The notes below the pieces were generated by a model that saw nothing but the letters and a program-made list of their open reading frames with translations, had not been told where the DNA came from and did not search any database. Shown piece after piece: positions 44,894 through 56,310 of a stretch of 64,000 nt of DNA (position 1 is the stretch's first letter; each line of letters begins with the position of its first letter). Source of the stretch: Metabacillus rhizolycopersici. GTDB lineage: Bacteria > Bacillota > Bacilli > Bacillales > Bacillaceae. The DNA is taken from assembly GCF_020075705.1 (NCBI RefSeq), contig NZ_JAIQUM010000012.1, forward strand, positions 1 to 64,000, given 5' to 3'. The position numbers and the translations under genes are program-made.

Positions 44894-47800
44894 TTGCCTT
44901 TCGTACACCTTCAAGTAAAAAGTGCGTTCAGTCTATTAACGAGTGCCGCAAAGCTAGATAGGCTTGTAAGTAAAGCGAAATCACTTCAATTTAAAGCATT
45001 AGCATTAACTGATTTTCAGGTTATGTATGGTACTGTTGCTTTTTATAAATTATGTAAACAACAAGGAATCAAGCCTATTATTGGTTTGACAATAAATGTA
45101 ATAGAAGAACAGGAGGAAGTAATTTCACCACTGATTTTATTGGCTGAAAATAATCAAGGATATCAAAATTTAGTAAAGATAAGTAGTGCATTGCAAACAA
45201 AAACTCCCGAGGGACTACCAGAAAGATGGCTGAAGAGCTATAGCCAAGGCCTAATTGCAATTATCCCTGGTCGTGAAGGGATCATAGAAAAATACGTAGT
45301 AGAAGGAAATCATCATAAAGCAAAAGAGTTCATAAAGAAATATGAAATGATTTTTGGTCGTCATTCTTTTTATCTCGGGATACAAAATCATTTGTCAGCT
45401 CAAGACGGTGAGCTCCTCTCCAAAATGATTTCATTAAGCGAAGAAATGAAAATACCGATCGTTGCAACAAATAATGTAGCTTACATAGAAAAAGAAGACT
45501 ATATTGCCCATAAATGTTTATTGGCAATAAAAAACGGCGATAAGCTTTCAGATGAACATATTGATTTACATACGCCAAATGAATATTATTTAAAATCGCC
45601 CCAGGAAATGGTCTCAATTTTTGAACAATATCCCGATGCGCTTGAAAATACATTACGCATAGCTGATCGCTGCCATGTTGATCTTGAATTAGGTGTTACT
45701 CATTTACCTAAGTTCCCCACGCCTAATCAAGAAAGCGCCAATGATTATTTAGAACAGCTTTGCTTAAAAGGATTACACGATCGATTTGTAGAACCGGAGA
45801 ACATATATAAGGAACGACTGCGATATGAATTAAATGTGATAAAAAGGATGAATTTCAGTGATTATTTTTTAATTGTCTGGGATTTTATGAAGTATGCACA
45901 TGAAAATGGAATTCTTACAGGTCCGGGACGTGGATCAGCGGCGGGTTCGCTTGTTTCATTTGTATTAAAGATTACTAATGTTGATCCAATTAAACATCGC
46001 CTCCTTTTTGAACGTTTTTTAAATCCTGAACGGATTACGATGCCAGATATCGATATCGATTTTCCAGATACGAGACGTGATGAGGTCATAGAGTATGTTG
46101 CAAACAAATATGGAAAAATCCATGTCGCACAAATTATTACGTTCGGGACATTGGCTGCTAAAGCTGCAATCCGCGATGTAGGTAGAGTAATGGGGGCTTT
46201 ACCAAAGGAAACAGAAATCCTTTCGAAACAGATTCCATCACGTCCTGGAATTACCCTTAAAGATGCAATAAAGGAGTCATCTACGTTAACAAAAGCAATT
46301 AATGAAAATGAGCTATACCAAAAAATAATGGAAACAGCATTAAAATTAGAAGGACTCCCACGACATGCTTCAACACATGCAGCAGGTGTTGTACTGAGTG
46401 ATCAGCCTTTAACGAATATTGTTCCAATTCAAAATGGGCAGCAGGACGTTTATTTAACTCAGTTTTCAATGGATTATTTAGAAGATTTAGGGCTATTGAA
46501 AATGGATTTTTTGGGCCTAAGAAATTTATCATTGATTGAAAATATTACAAAATTAATTAAGAGTAAAGAAGGAGATCCAGTTAACTTAACGAAGATATCT
46601 TATCAGGATGAAAAAACATTTTCCCTTCTTTCACAAGGTGATACAACTGGGGTATTTCAATTAGAGTCGGAAGGGATGAGAAGCGTATTAAAGCGGCTTA
46701 AACCCACCCGTTTTGAGGATATTGTTGCTGTTAATGCACTATACCGTCCAGGTCCAATGGAGAATATCCCTCTCTATATCGAAAGAAAGCATAAACGACA
46801 TCCAGTGCATTACCTCCATCCTGATCTTGAGCCAATCTTACAAACAACTTATGGTGTCATTGTATACCAAGAGCAAATTATGGAGATTGCCTCAACAATT
46901 GCAGGCTTTACGTTAGGAGAAGCTGATTTGTTAAGAAGAGCAGTAGGGAAAAAAAAGAAGGAAGTACTTGATGAAGAAAGGGAGCATTTTGTAAAAGGTT
47001 GTATAGCAAATGGATACGATGAACAAATTGCGAATCAGATGTACGATTTAATTGTGAAATTTGCTAATTATGGTTTTAATCGATCTCATGCAGTAGCATA
47101 TAGTATGATTGCCTACCAATTAGCTTACTTAAAGGCAAATTATCCGTTATATTTTATGACAGCATTATTCACAAGTGTTAGTGGAAATGATAATAAAGTT
47201 TCGCAGTATATACGTGAGGCGAAACAAAAAGGTATGACAGTCTTACCTCCTTCCGTAAACAACAGTGCTTACCCATTTTTAGTTGAGGATGGTTGTATCC
47301 GCTATAGTTTAGTTGCCATAAAAAACGTAGGGATTGCCGCAATTAAAGAAATATTTCAAGCTCGGAAAAAGAAACAATTTACGGATTTATTTGATTTTTG
47401 TATCCGAGTATCAATGAAAATTGTTAACCGTCGAACGATGGAGCAGCTTATCTTTTCAGGTGCTATGGATGATTTTGGGGCAGATCGTGCAACCTTACTT
47501 GCAAGTTTAGACGTTGCGATTGAGCACGCTGAATTACTTAAGCCTGCAGATGATAGTCAATTCGATTTCTTTATCGAAGAAGAGTTTACCCTTAAGCCTA
47601 AATATATTGAGGTAGAACCGTTCAAAATAGAAGAAAAATTAAAATTTGAAAAAGAATCACTCGGCTTTTATTTTTCAAGGCATCCGGTGGAATTACATCG
47701 AAGGAAATTCCAATTGGCTGGCGCAGTAACAATTTTAGATATAGGTTCAAAACTTGAAAAAAGTGCTTCGATTGGTGCAACGGTTGTAAATGTTCGAACA

Positions 47801-48256
47801 ATCCGTACTAAAAAAGGTGAAGTTATGGCATTTTTAAGTATTGGTGATGAAACCGGAGAGATGGATGCAGTTGTTTTTCCACAAATCTATTCTAAGTTTA
47901 GCGGTATGATGACCCAAGGGAGTATTCTTTATCTAGAGGGAAAAGTTGAACGACGTCAAGACAAACTACAGTTTATTGTCCAACGTGCTAGTTTGCCTAA
48001 CATGCTATTTAATGGGGATGAGCAAGCTCGACTTTTTATAAAAATCGATAAAAATTCACTTGAACAGCATAAGCTAGTAGAAGTAAAGGAACTTCTTAAA
48101 GATTTTCATGGGGAAACACCAGTAGTTCTTTATTATGAAACCGAAAAAAGAACCGTTCAACTGCCAAAGGAATACTTTGTTTCACCAACTAAAACATGTA
48201 TGAATGTATTAATTCAATTACTTGGAAAAGATAATGTTGTGTTAAGGAATCACTAA
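44894..48256 (+). CDS. dnaE: DnaE, DNA polymerase III alpha subunit
   Basis: 1120 residues (B. subtilis about 1115). Order: PHP domain (about 1-200), palm with GPGRGSAAGSLVSF near 343 and the catalytic MPDIDIDFPDTRRDE near 383, fingers, helix-hairpin region, and a C-terminal OB fold (about 930-1040, with GEVMAFLSIGDETGEMDAVV). In low-GC Gram-positives DnaE extends RNA primers before handing over to PolC. TTG start 7 bases after GGGAGG; no ATG competes. It lacks a proofreading exonuclease domain, as expected. Confidence 0.97.
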   Translation: MPFVHLQVKSAFSLLTSAAKLDRLVSKAKSLQFKALALTDFQVMYGTVAFYKLCKQQGIKPIIGLTINVIEEQEEVISPLILLAENNQGYQNLVKISSALQTKTPEGLPERWLKSYSQGLIAIIPGREGIIEKYVVEGNHHKAKEFIKKYEMIFGRHSFYLGIQNHLSAQDGELLSKMISLSEEMKIPIVATNNVAYIEKEDYIAHKCLLAIKNGDKLSDEHIDLHTPNEYYLKSPQEMVSIFEQYPDALENTLRIADRCHVDLELGVTHLPKFPTPNQESANDYLEQLCLKGLHDRFVEPENIYKERLRYELNVIKRMNFSDYFLIVWDFMKYAHENGILTGPGRGSAAGSLVSFVLKITNVDPIKHRLLFERFLNPERITMPDIDIDFPDTRRDEVIEYVANKYGKIHVAQIITFGTLAAKAAIRDVGRVMGALPKETEILSKQIPSRPGITLKDAIKESSTLTKAINENELYQKIMETALKLEGLPRHASTHAAGVVLSDQPLTNIVPIQNGQQDVYLTQFSMDYLEDLGLLKMDFLGLRNLSLIENITKLIKSKEGDPVNLTKISYQDEKTFSLLSQGDTTGVFQLESEGMRSVLKRLKPTRFEDIVAVNALYRPGPMENIPLYIERKHKRHPVHYLHPDLEPILQTTYGVIVYQEQIMEIASTIAGFTLGEADLLRRAVGKKKKEVLDEEREHFVKGCIANGYDEQIANQMYDLIVKFANYGFNRSHAVAYSMIAYQLAYLKANYPLYFMTALFTSVSGNDNKVSQYIREAKQKGMTVLPPSVNNSAYPFLVEDGCIRYSLVAIKNVGIAAIKEIFQARKKKQFTDLFDFCIRVSMKIVNRRTMEQLIFSGAMDDFGADRATLLASLDVAIEHAELLKPADDSQFDFFIEEEFTLKPKYIEVEPFKIEEKLKFEKESLGFYFSRHPVELHRRKFQLAGAVTILDIGSKLEKSASIGATVVNVRTIRTKKGEVMAFLSIGDETGEMDAVVFPQIYSKFSGMMTQGSILYLEGKVERRQDKLQFIVQRASLPNMLFNGDEQARLFIKIDKNSLEQHKLVEVKELLKDFHGETPVVLYYETEKRTVQLPKEYFVSPTKTCMNVLIQLLGKDNVVLRNH

Positions 48257-48368
48257 AGGAAATGATGAAGCCCTATTTTACAAAACAACGAATTATGCTA
48301 TCATTTAGAATTGATTATAGGTGATCAGATCACTTTTGGGTGTAAACTTTACAAGGGGAGTGTTTTTA

Positions 48369-49598
48369 ATGTCATTGCGAGAAGAAGCATTACATATTCA
48401 CCGTGTTCATAAAGGAAAGCTCGAATCGAAATCAAAAATACCAGTAAAAAATGCATCTGATCTTAGTCTGGTCTATTCACCTGGAGTGGCCGAACCTTGT
48501 AAAGAAATTTATGATGATAAAAACAAAGTATTTGATTATACGATGAAAGGTAACATGGTCGCAGTTGTTACCGATGGCACTGCCGTATTAGGTCTAGGGA
48601 ATATTGGACCTGAGGCTGCTTTACCAGTTATGGAAGGAAAAGCGGTTCTGTTTAAAAGCTTCGCAGGGGTGGATGCTTTTCCTATTTGCTTAAATACAAC
48701 AGATGTAGATCAAATTGTTAATACCGTCAAACTACTAGAACCAACATTTGGTGGTGTTAACTTAGAAGATATTGCTGCACCAAACTGTTTTGTAATCGAA
48801 GAACGTCTAAAAAAAGAAACGAATATTCCTGTTTTTCATGATGACCAGCATGGTACGGCAATTGTGACAGTAGCAGGATTAGTAAATGCGTTGAAATTAG
48901 CTGGGAAAAGTATGTCAAATATTCGCATAGTAGCGAGTGGTGCTGGTGCAGCTGGTATCGCGATTATTAAGTTGCTATATACGTACGGTGTTAGAGACAT
49001 TATTATGTGTGACTCCAGAGGAGCAATCTTTGAAAACCGCCCATATGGAATGAATGATGTGAAATCAGCAGTAGCAAAATTTACAAATCGTGATCGCTTG
49101 GAAGGCTCGCTTGCAGATGTAATCAAAGAGGCAGATGTGTTTATCGGAGTTTCAGTAGAAGGTGCCTTAACAAAAGAAATGGTTCAGTCAATGAAAGCCA
49201 ATCCGATCATTTTTGCCATGGCAAATCCTGCGCCAGAAATTATGCCTAATGATGCGAAAGATGCCGGTGCAATGGTCGTTGGAACAGGGCGTTCAGATTT
49301 TCCAAACCAAGTTAATAATGTTCTTGCTTTTCCAGGGATTTTTCGAGGTGCATTAGATGTAAGAGCGACTCACATCAATGAAAAAATGAAAATAGCTGCA
49401 GTTGAAGCAATTGCATCACTTATTCCTGAAAGTGAGTTAACCACAGAATATGTAATACCTGCTCCATTCGATCCCCGTGTTGCTCCCGCAGTAGCTCAAG
49501 CAGTCGCAAAAGCGGCAATGGAAACTGGTGTGGCAAGAATTAAGGTCGATCCAAAGGAAGTTGCGGAGAAAACAAGGCAGCTAGCCATAATTGAGTAA
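48369..49598 (+). CDS. ytsJ: YtsJ, NADP-linked malic enzyme
   Basis: 409 residues from the ATG at 48369 after AAGGGGAGTG. Malic-enzyme motifs: [12 protein letters not shown] near residue 36 with the catalytic Tyr, [21 protein letters not shown] near 88 with the catalytic Lys, [11 protein letters not shown] with metal ligands near 157, and a Rossmann loop [11 protein letters not shown] near 192. It decarboxylates malate to pyruvate; B. subtilis YtsJ is the main NADP-dependent form and balances NADPH. No ACT or phosphotransacetylase extension. Same order, dnaE-ytsJ-accD, as B. subtilis. Confidence 0.93.
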   Translation: MSLREEALHIHRVHKGKLESKSKIPVKNASDLSLVYSPGVAEPCKEIYDDKNKVFDYTMKGNMVAVVTDGTAVLGLGNIGPEAALPVMEGKAVLFKSFAGVDAFPICLNTTDVDQIVNTVKLLEPTFGGVNLEDIAAPNCFVIEERLKKETNIPVFHDDQHGTAIVTVAGLVNALKLAGKSMSNIRIVASGAGAAGIAIIKLLYTYGVRDIIMCDSRGAIFENRPYGMNDVKSAVAKFTNRDRLEGSLADVIKEADVFIGVSVEGALTKEMVQSMKANPIIFAMANPAPEIMPNDAKDAGAMVVGTGRSDFPNQVNNVLAFPGIFRGALDVRATHINEKMKIAAVEAIASLIPESELTTEYVIPAPFDPRVAPAVAQAVAKAAMETGVARIKVDPKEVAEKTRQLAIIE

Positions 49599-49617
49599 AA
49601 GTAAGTAGTTCTTTTTT

Positions 49618-49774
49618 GAAAGTATAAATTTTTTGACTTAGTTTTCGTGTCTAGCTCCAGGCGCCATCGGTTCGAGGTCATAAGCCAATGCGACAAAAAA
49701 AGTTAAAGAACAACCTTTCCGGCCGGCTCGTCTTGTGCTTGTCGCCGATAGGCGGACGCCTTGCGCTTTTCTCA
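49618..49774 (+). repeat. Dispersed palindromic repeat, copy H (type III, diverged middle)
   Basis: Type III head GAAAGTATAAATTTTTTGAC and TTAGTTTTCGTG, then CTAGCTCCAGGCGCCATCGG. The central part (about 49670-49755) is unlike other copies, with GGCCGGCTCGTCTTGTGCTT and TAGGCGGACGCC. The tail is TTGCGCTTTTCTCA. Confidence 0.8.
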
Positions 49775-49855
49775 GTATGTTTCCTTCGTTTGTAAAAGCT
49801 ATCAAGGGAAGGTTTATCAAAATGAGAAAATAGAAATGCTAGTATGAGCCTTATT

Positions 49856-49893
49856 AAAGAAACAACAATGTGAAATTTTGGTGTTTCTTTTAA
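49856..49893 (+). terminator. Hairpin between repeat copies H and I
   Basis: AAAGAAACAACA with TGGTGTTTCTTTT, imperfect, ending in T residues. It may be a displaced terminator of ytsJ. Copy I starts about seven bases later. Confidence 0.4.
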
Positions 49894-49899
49894 AAGATA

Positions 49900-50056
49900 A
49901 GAAAGTATAAATTTTTTGACTTAGTTTTCTTGTTCAGCTCAAGCGTCCAGTCCCTCTTGGGTCTACAGCCACTCAGGAATTGAAGGCAAAGAACACCTTC
50001 TATTCCTGAGCGTCTTATTTGCCCGAGGCTGAACAAGGCGCTTGCGCATTTCTTAA
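49900..50056 (+). repeat. Dispersed palindromic repeat, copy I (type III)
   Basis: The same type III head as copy H (identical over GAAAGTATAAATTTTTTGAC). The hairpin arms carry CTCAGG and CCTGAG, followed by CGAGGCTGAACAAGG and GCGCTTGCGCATTTCTTAA. Confidence 0.9.
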
Positions 50057-50339
50057 TAAGGTATCCTAACAGAAAAATATCGAATTGGTCATGGTGAATA
50101 ATCCCACCACGATTAGCAAGCATTCCAACGAAAAGGAACGAAGCAATTTAATTTTATCGGGCAATAACTCCCTACCTAAAAGATCCAAGAACAACAAGGA
50201 AAGTAGGGGGGATAGTTGCCTGTAAAGATTAAATGTAATTCTCGCGATATAAAATAAAAAAAGAAATATAGAGATGTTACACATATTTAAAAAGAAGATT
50301 TGTAGAGATTCAGCTTTAGAAAAAAGGGGAGGTACCGTT

Positions 50340-51215
50340 TTGTTAAAAGATTTGTTTACGAAACCGAAACCGAAGAAAAAAAAATATGCCCAGATACCGT
50401 CAGAACAGGCAAAGCAGGATTTACCTGAAGGAATTGTTAGTAAATGTCCTGACTGCAAAAAGATTATCTATTCGAAAGAACTAAATAAAAATAGTAAAGT
50501 ATGTACGAATTGTGGTTATCATTATCAAATGAATGCAAGTGAACGTATTAATAGCTTATTTGATGAGGATAGTTTTATTGAGTATGATCGTGACATGATC
50601 TCAGAAAATCCTTTGCAATTTCCAGGCTATGAAGAAAAACTTGAAAAAGACCGTCAGAAAACGAAGCTAAACGAGGCTGTTGTTACAGGTGAAGGTACGA
50701 TAAACGGCTTTAGAACAACGATTGCCATTATGGATGCAAGCTTTAGAATGGGAAGTATGGGTTCTGTCGTCGGAGAAAAAATAACCCGTGCTATCGAAAA
50801 AGCAGGTGAGCAAGGCTTACCTTTTATTATTTTTACTGCCTCTGGTGGTGCAAGAATGCAGGAGGGTGTTTTGAGTTTAATGCAAATGGCAAAAACCAGC
50901 TCTGCGCTCAAGCTTTATAGTGATAATGATGGCTTAATTATTTCTGTCATGACACATCCAACTACAGGCGGAGTTTCCGCGAGTTTTGCTTCATTAGGTG
51001 ATTATAATTTTGCGGAGCCAGGTGCACTTATCGGATTTGCGGGGAGAAGAATTATTGAACAAACAATTCGAGAAGAGCTACCTGAAGATTTTCAGACTTC
51101 TGAATTTTTATTAAAGCACGGTCAGTTAGATGCTGTTATTAATCGGCAGGAATTAAAGGAAACTCTTAGTAATATTCTTGATATTCATCAACCAGGAGGT
51201 GAGATAACATGGTAA
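50340..51215 (+). CDS. accD: Acetyl-CoA carboxylase carboxyltransferase beta subunit
   Basis: 291 residues from TTG at 50340, 7 bases after GGGGAGG; the ATG at 50274 has no site. [20 protein letters not shown] matches AccD N-termini. A four-cysteine zinc ribbon (CPDC near 40 and CTNC near 59) precedes the crotonase-fold domain with [11 protein letters not shown] near 166 and [14 protein letters not shown] near 206. With AccA it moves the carboxyl group from biotin to acetyl-CoA to make malonyl-CoA. It overlaps accA by 7 bases. Confidence 0.96.
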   Translation: MLKDLFTKPKPKKKKYAQIPSEQAKQDLPEGIVSKCPDCKKIIYSKELNKNSKVCTNCGYHYQMNASERINSLFDEDSFIEYDRDMISENPLQFPGYEEKLEKDRQKTKLNEAVVTGEGTINGFRTTIAIMDASFRMGSMGSVVGEKITRAIEKAGEQGLPFIIFTASGGARMQEGVLSLMQMAKTSSALKLYSDNDGLIISVMTHPTTGGVSASFASLGDYNFAEPGALIGFAGRRIIEQTIREELPEDFQTSEFLLKHGQLDAVINRQELKETLSNILDIHQPGGEITW

Positions 51216-52186
51216 GTGAATTAGAGTTTGAAAAGCCTGTAACTGAACTTAGAAAAAAAATCAGTGAGCTGAGAGAGTTTACAAAAGGGTCAGAAGTTGA
51301 TTTAACCTCTGAAATTGAGAAGTTAGAAGAACGATTAGAAAAGCTAGAAAATGAGATTTATACAAACATAAAGCCTTGGGATAGAGTTCAAATCGCAAGA
51401 CATCCCAATAGACCGACTACTTTAGACTATATTGAACATATTTTTACGAATTTCTTTGAATGTCATGGGGATCGATTCTATGGTGATGATGATGCAATCG
51501 TAAGTGGCATTGCAAAGTTTAGAGGCCTTCCTGTTACTGTCATAGGACATCAGCGAGGAAAGGATACAAAGGAAAATATTCGTAGGAATTTTGGTATGCC
51601 ACATCCAGAAGGCTATCGTAAAGCGCTAAGATTGATGAAGCAAGCGGATAAATTTAACCGACCGATTATTTGCTTTATCGATACCAAGGGTGCATATCCA
51701 GGGAAAGCTGCGGAAGAGCGTGGTCAAAGTGAAGCAATTGCTAAAAATTTGTTTGAAATGGCTGGTTTGTCAGTTCCTGTTATTTGTATTGTGATTGGTG
51801 AAGGCGGTAGTGGAGGAGCTCTAGCGCTAGGGGTTGGAAACTATATCCATATGTTGGAGAATTCAACCTATTCTGTGATCTCACCTGAAGGCGCAGCAGC
51901 ATTATTGTGGAAAGATGCTAGTTTAGCGAAAAAGGCAGCTGAAACGATGAAAATAACTGCTCCAGATCTAAAAGAACTTGGTGTTATAGATGAAATAATC
52001 TCTGAGGTAAAAGGTGGAGCGCATAAAGATATTGCTAAACAAGCGGGTTTCATTGAAGATGTATTGGCAGACTCACTAAAAAAACTTAAAACAATGAATG
52101 GTCAGGAACTCATTCAACATCGTTACAATAAGTATAAAAAAATTGGTCAAGTATCAGTTACCGATGAGTTACTTGGAATGAAATAA
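51209..52186 (+). CDS. accA: Acetyl-CoA carboxylase carboxyltransferase alpha subunit
   Basis: 325 residues. The N-terminal helical hairpin (about 1-60) and the crotonase-fold domain with [20 protein letters not shown] near 113, [18 protein letters not shown] near 152 and [14 protein letters not shown] near 197 are typical. GAGGTGAG precedes the ATG within the end of accD. Translational overlap secures equal amounts of the two subunits. Commits acetyl-CoA to fatty acid synthesis. Confidence 0.97.
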   Translation: MVSELEFEKPVTELRKKISELREFTKGSEVDLTSEIEKLEERLEKLENEIYTNIKPWDRVQIARHPNRPTTLDYIEHIFTNFFECHGDRFYGDDDAIVSGIAKFRGLPVTVIGHQRGKDTKENIRRNFGMPHPEGYRKALRLMKQADKFNRPIICFIDTKGAYPGKAAEERGQSEAIAKNLFEMAGLSVPVICIVIGEGGSGGALALGVGNYIHMLENSTYSVISPEGAAALLWKDASLAKKAAETMKITAPDLKELGVIDEIISEVKGGAHKDIAKQAGFIEDVLADSLKKLKTMNGQELIQHRYNKYKKIGQVSVTDELLGMK

Positions 52187-52237
52187 AAATGATGAGCCCG
52201 CTTATATCATAAGTTTAAACTTAGTTTGTTTATCCTA

Positions 52238-52292
52238 TCGCTCATGGAGGATACATTCTATACATGAGCGACTTATTTGCTTAGGTAGCTAC
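52238..52292 (+). repeat. Degenerate copy M of the dispersed repeat
   Basis: Only the hairpin and following block survive: TCGCTCATG, a loop GAGGATACATTCTATA, CATGAGCGACTTATTTGCTTAGG, then decay. The arms are CGCTCATG and CATGAGCG. Confidence 0.6.
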
Positions 52293-52393
52293 TGTAATTT
52301 TTATAGGATAGACAATTATTTTTTAAATTTACATAAATCCCTAACCAATGAGGATAATTTATTGTATAATGATAGAGGCTTACAATAAGGATA

Positions 52394-52428
52394 TTCGACA
52401 AAAGTTGACTCTTTCGACATTTGTTGAA
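52394..52428 (+). promoter_or_regulatory. Tandem dyad motif upstream of pfkA
   Basis: TTCGACAAAAGTTGAC (52394-52409) and TTCGACATTTGTTGAA (52413-52428) are two copies, 19 bases apart, of an imperfect palindrome TTCRACA-N3-TGTYGAA type. A TATAAT at 52365-52370 lies just upstream, so a bound protein would sit at or after the transcription start. The regulator is not known. Confidence 0.45.
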
Positions 52429-52492
52429 TTGTTATTACTTTCATGTTATTTTTTAATAAAATCAATATTGCTATTTCATTATAGTGGGGTGA

Positions 52493-53458
<966 letters not shown>

Positions 53459-53478
53459 CGTGATAAGATAAGTGTGGA

Positions 53479-53520
53479 ATCGTTTTCGATAACAGTGTGA
53501 AATCTGTTATCGAAAACGAT
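53479..53520. repeat. Perfect 16-bp inverted repeat between pfkA and pyk
   Basis: ATCGTTTTCGATAACA (53479-53494) and TGTTATCGAAAACGAT (53505-53520) with a 10-base loop. No T tract follows on either strand, so it is not a standard terminator. Each arm weakly resembles a cre site (TGTTATCGAAAACG). Confidence 0.7.
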
Positions 53521-53671
53521 CAGCTTGGTAACAACTTTAAAGAGAATAAAAGAGTATTTAGGATGATGAAAATCAAATTCTGCATGTGAAATAAAAGTTG
53601 GGACTAGCTATTTGAAATAAGTTATTAATCAAACTGTCCCCTTTTCACAAAATCCGTAGGAGGAAATGAAA

Positions 53672-55432
53672 ATGCGTAAAACTAAGATTGTTTGTACTAT
53701 TGGACCAGCAAGTGAATCGATTGAAAAATTATCAGATTTAATGGAAGCAGGAATGAATGTTTCACGTTTGAATTTTTCTCATGGAGATTATGAAGAGCAT
53801 GGGGTTAGAATCAAAAACATTAGAGAAGCTGCTGGAAAACTAAATAAAAACATTGCGATTCTATTGGATACGAAGGGACCTGAAATTCGTACAAATACAA
53901 TGGAAAATGGAGCAATTGAGCTAGAAGTAGGAAATGAAATTATCATTTCTATGACAGAAGTTGTTGGTACAGCTGACAAATTCTCTGTAACATACGAAGG
54001 GTTAATTGATGATATACATATTGGTTCAATTATTTTATTAGATGATGGGCTTATCGAGCTAGAAGTAATCGGTATCGACCAATCAAAAGGTGAAATTAAT
54101 ACGAAAATTAACAACAGTGGTACATTGAAAAATAAAAAAGGTGTAAACGTACCAGGTGTAAGTGTTAAGCTTCCTGGCATTACAGAAAAAGACGCTCAAG
54201 ATATCGTGTTTGGTATAGAGCAAGACGTTGATTTTATTGCTGCGTCATTTGTTCGACGTGCATCAGATGTTCTTGAAATTCGTGAATTACTAGAAGAGCA
54301 TAACGCTACCCACATTCAAATCATTCCTAAAATTGAAAACCAAGAGGGCGTTGACAATATCGACGAAATTCTTGAAGTTTCAGATGGTTTAATGGTTGCT
54401 CGTGGAGACCTTGGTGTTGAAATCCCTGCTGAAGAAGTACCATTAGTTCAGAAGGAATTAATTAGAAAATGTAATGCGTTAGGTAAGCCTGTTATCACAG
54501 CAACACAAATGCTTGATAGCATGCAACGTAATCCAAGACCAACACGTGCAGAAGCAAGTGACGTAGCCAATGCAATTTTTGATGGTACGGATGCCATCAT
54601 GTTATCTGGTGAAACTGCAGCTGGAATATATCCAGTAGAAGCAGTAAAAACAATGCATAACATTGCTTCAAGAGCTGAACAAGCTTTAGATTACAAGCAA
54701 ATTCTTTCAAAACGTAGTGCACAAGTAGGAACAACAATTACAGATGCAATTGGTCAATCTACTGCCCATACAGCATTAAATTTAGGTGTGTCAGCAATTA
54801 TTACACCAACTGAAAGTGGACATACTGCAAGAATGATCTCGAAATATCGTCCACAAGCTCCAATTGTAGCTGTGACAGCTAGTGAGTCAGTGGCACGGAA
54901 ATTAGCACTTGTTTGGGGTGTTTATTCAAGAAGTGGTGACCACTCAACATCGACAGATGAAATGCTTGAGAATTCTATTGCTGCAGCAATAAACACTGGA
55001 CTTGTTTCACATGGTGATTTAGTTGTTATTACTGCAGGTGTTCCAGTAGGTGAAGCAGGAACAACAAACATAATGAAAGTTCACGTAATTGGTGATGTAC
55101 TTGCAAAGGGACAAGGAATTGGCCGTAAATCTGCTTATGGTAAAGTCATTGTTGCGAACACAGCTGCGGAAGCACAAGATAAAATGACAAAAGGTGCAAT
55201 TCTTGTATCTCAAAGTACAGACCGCGATATGATGGGGGCACTTGAACAAGCTTCTGCTATTATCACAGAAGAAGGTGGTCTAACTTGTCATGCAGCAGTT
55301 GTTGGATTAAGCCTTGGAGTTCCTGTAATTGTAGGAATTGAAAATGCAACGACTATTTTAAAAGACGGTCAAGATATTACAGTTGATTCTGTAAGTGGAG
55401 TAATTTACAAAGGCTGTGCAAGTGTACTTTAA
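53672..55432 (+). CDS. pyk: Pyruvate kinase
   Basis: 586 residues from the second of two close ATG codons (53672, 9 bases from AGGAGGA). [25 protein letters not shown] near 38, the substrate motif [17 protein letters not shown] near 216 and TATQMLDSM near 272 are typical. A C-terminal PEP-utilising-like domain with [11 protein letters not shown] near 536 is the extra domain of Bacillus and Geobacillus pyruvate kinases. It makes pyruvate and ATP from PEP. Probably co-transcribed with pfkA; ends at a strong terminator. Confidence 0.97.
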   Translation: MRKTKIVCTIGPASESIEKLSDLMEAGMNVSRLNFSHGDYEEHGVRIKNIREAAGKLNKNIAILLDTKGPEIRTNTMENGAIELEVGNEIIISMTEVVGTADKFSVTYEGLIDDIHIGSIILLDDGLIELEVIGIDQSKGEINTKINNSGTLKNKKGVNVPGVSVKLPGITEKDAQDIVFGIEQDVDFIAASFVRRASDVLEIRELLEEHNATHIQIIPKIENQEGVDNIDEILEVSDGLMVARGDLGVEIPAEEVPLVQKELIRKCNALGKPVITATQMLDSMQRNPRPTRAEASDVANAIFDGTDAIMLSGETAAGIYPVEAVKTMHNIASRAEQALDYKQILSKRSAQVGTTITDAIGQSTAHTALNLGVSAIITPTESGHTARMISKYRPQAPIVAVTASESVARKLALVWGVYSRSGDHSTSTDEMLENSIAAAINTGLVSHGDLVVITAGVPVGEAGTTNIMKVHVIGDVLAKGQGIGRKSAYGKVIVANTAAEAQDKMTKGAILVSQSTDRDMMGALEQASAIITEEGGLTCHAAVVGLSLGVPVIVGIENATTILKDGQDITVDSVSGVIYKGCASVL

Positions 55433-55460
55433 TTAATAAAATCTGATTGGCTTTTAACAA

Positions 55461-55488
55461 AAAAAAGGAGGGAACCCCCTCCTTTTTT
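55461..55488 (+). terminator. pyk terminator
   Basis: AAAAAAGGAGGG with CCCTCCTTTTTT around a four-base loop, a textbook intrinsic terminator. Confidence 0.93.
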
Positions 55489-55626
55489 GTATTTATCCCA
55501 TTCTTATTGTGAAGTTTTGCATTTGCGGGCAGTACAAGGTCCAAGTGAAGACTTTGGAGATGTTGAAGTATAGGGTTGGGAGATAATCTGTTTTAATAAA
55601 AGATAAGGTAACTCTAGCTTTGTTTA

Positions 55627-55686
55627 TAATATAAGGATTTATAAGTTTTGGCTTCGAGAATTGCCCAGCTCCAGCGTTTTTCTTAG
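55627..55686 (+). repeat. Dispersed palindromic repeat, copy J (type II, body deleted)
   Basis: Type II head (GGATTTATAAGTTTTGGCTT, CGAGAATTGCCCAGC) joined directly to a short tail, CAGCGTTTTTCTTA. The rest of 55490-55732 holds nothing else recognisable before fxsA. Confidence 0.8.
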
Positions 55687-55732
55687 GTAAAGCTTTGCGA
55701 TTTGTACATTTCCTCTTGGAAGGGTTGAAAAG

Positions 55733-56119
55733 ATGCGGTTATTACTATTTTTGATTATTGTCGTACCAGCATTAGAAATAGGTGTTCTTCTCCTCTCTGG
55801 TAAGACCATTGGTGTCATACCAACTGTTTTATTGATCATATTAACAGGTGTTTGTGGGGCCTGGCTTGCAAAAAAACAGGGAATTGAAACATTAAGAAAA
55901 GCCCAGCAACAGATGCAATCTGGTCAAATCCCTGGTGAGACACTTATTGATGGACTTTGTATTTTAGTCGGTGGGGTATTTTTACTATCTCCTGGGTTTT
56001 TATCTGATGTCGTAGGTGTTTTACTGCTAGTACCGATAAGTAGAAACTTACTAAAGCCATTTCTTTTAAGGGTCATTCGCAAAATGATTGACAGGAATCG
56101 GTTTACAATTATTCGGTAA
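55733..56119 (+). CDS. fxsA: FxsA-family membrane protein
   Basis: 128 residues. Hydrophobic segments at about 2-20, 25-45 and 75-100, with the family strings PALEIGVLLLSGK, GAWLAKKQG and LLSPGFLSDVVGVLLLVP. FxsA of Escherichia coli affects exclusion of phage T7 when overproduced; the normal role is unknown. In B. subtilis the homologue is ytzA, in the same place after pyk. GGAAGGGTTG precedes the ATG. Confidence 0.9.
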   Translation: MRLLLFLIIVVPALEIGVLLLSGKTIGVIPTVLLIILTGVCGAWLAKKQGIETLRKAQQQMQSGQIPGETLIDGLCILVGGVFLLSPGFLSDVVGVLLLVPISRNLLKPFLLRVIRKMIDRNRFTIIR

Positions 56120-56310
56120 TAACCGTGGACTGTTTCTATTTGGATGTAATTTTAGAAGATGATTAAAGTTGATACGATAGAAAAGTACTTCACCATTCAG
56201 CTCCAATCTCTTCATAGCCAACCACATGTGAATGTTCAGAAAGGACGCTTTCCATTCGTGTGTGGTGATATGAAGGAGCCTGAACAAGTCGTTTGAGCTT
56301 TCGGTTTGAA

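Noticed and set aside
49618..50056. CRISPR array suggested by recurring repeats
   Set aside because: Copies are far apart, palindromic over their whole length and scattered through the window, without regular spacers or cas genes.
49638..50123. Short open frames within repeat copies H and I
   Set aside because: They are products of the repeat sequence and differ between copies, with no coding signal.
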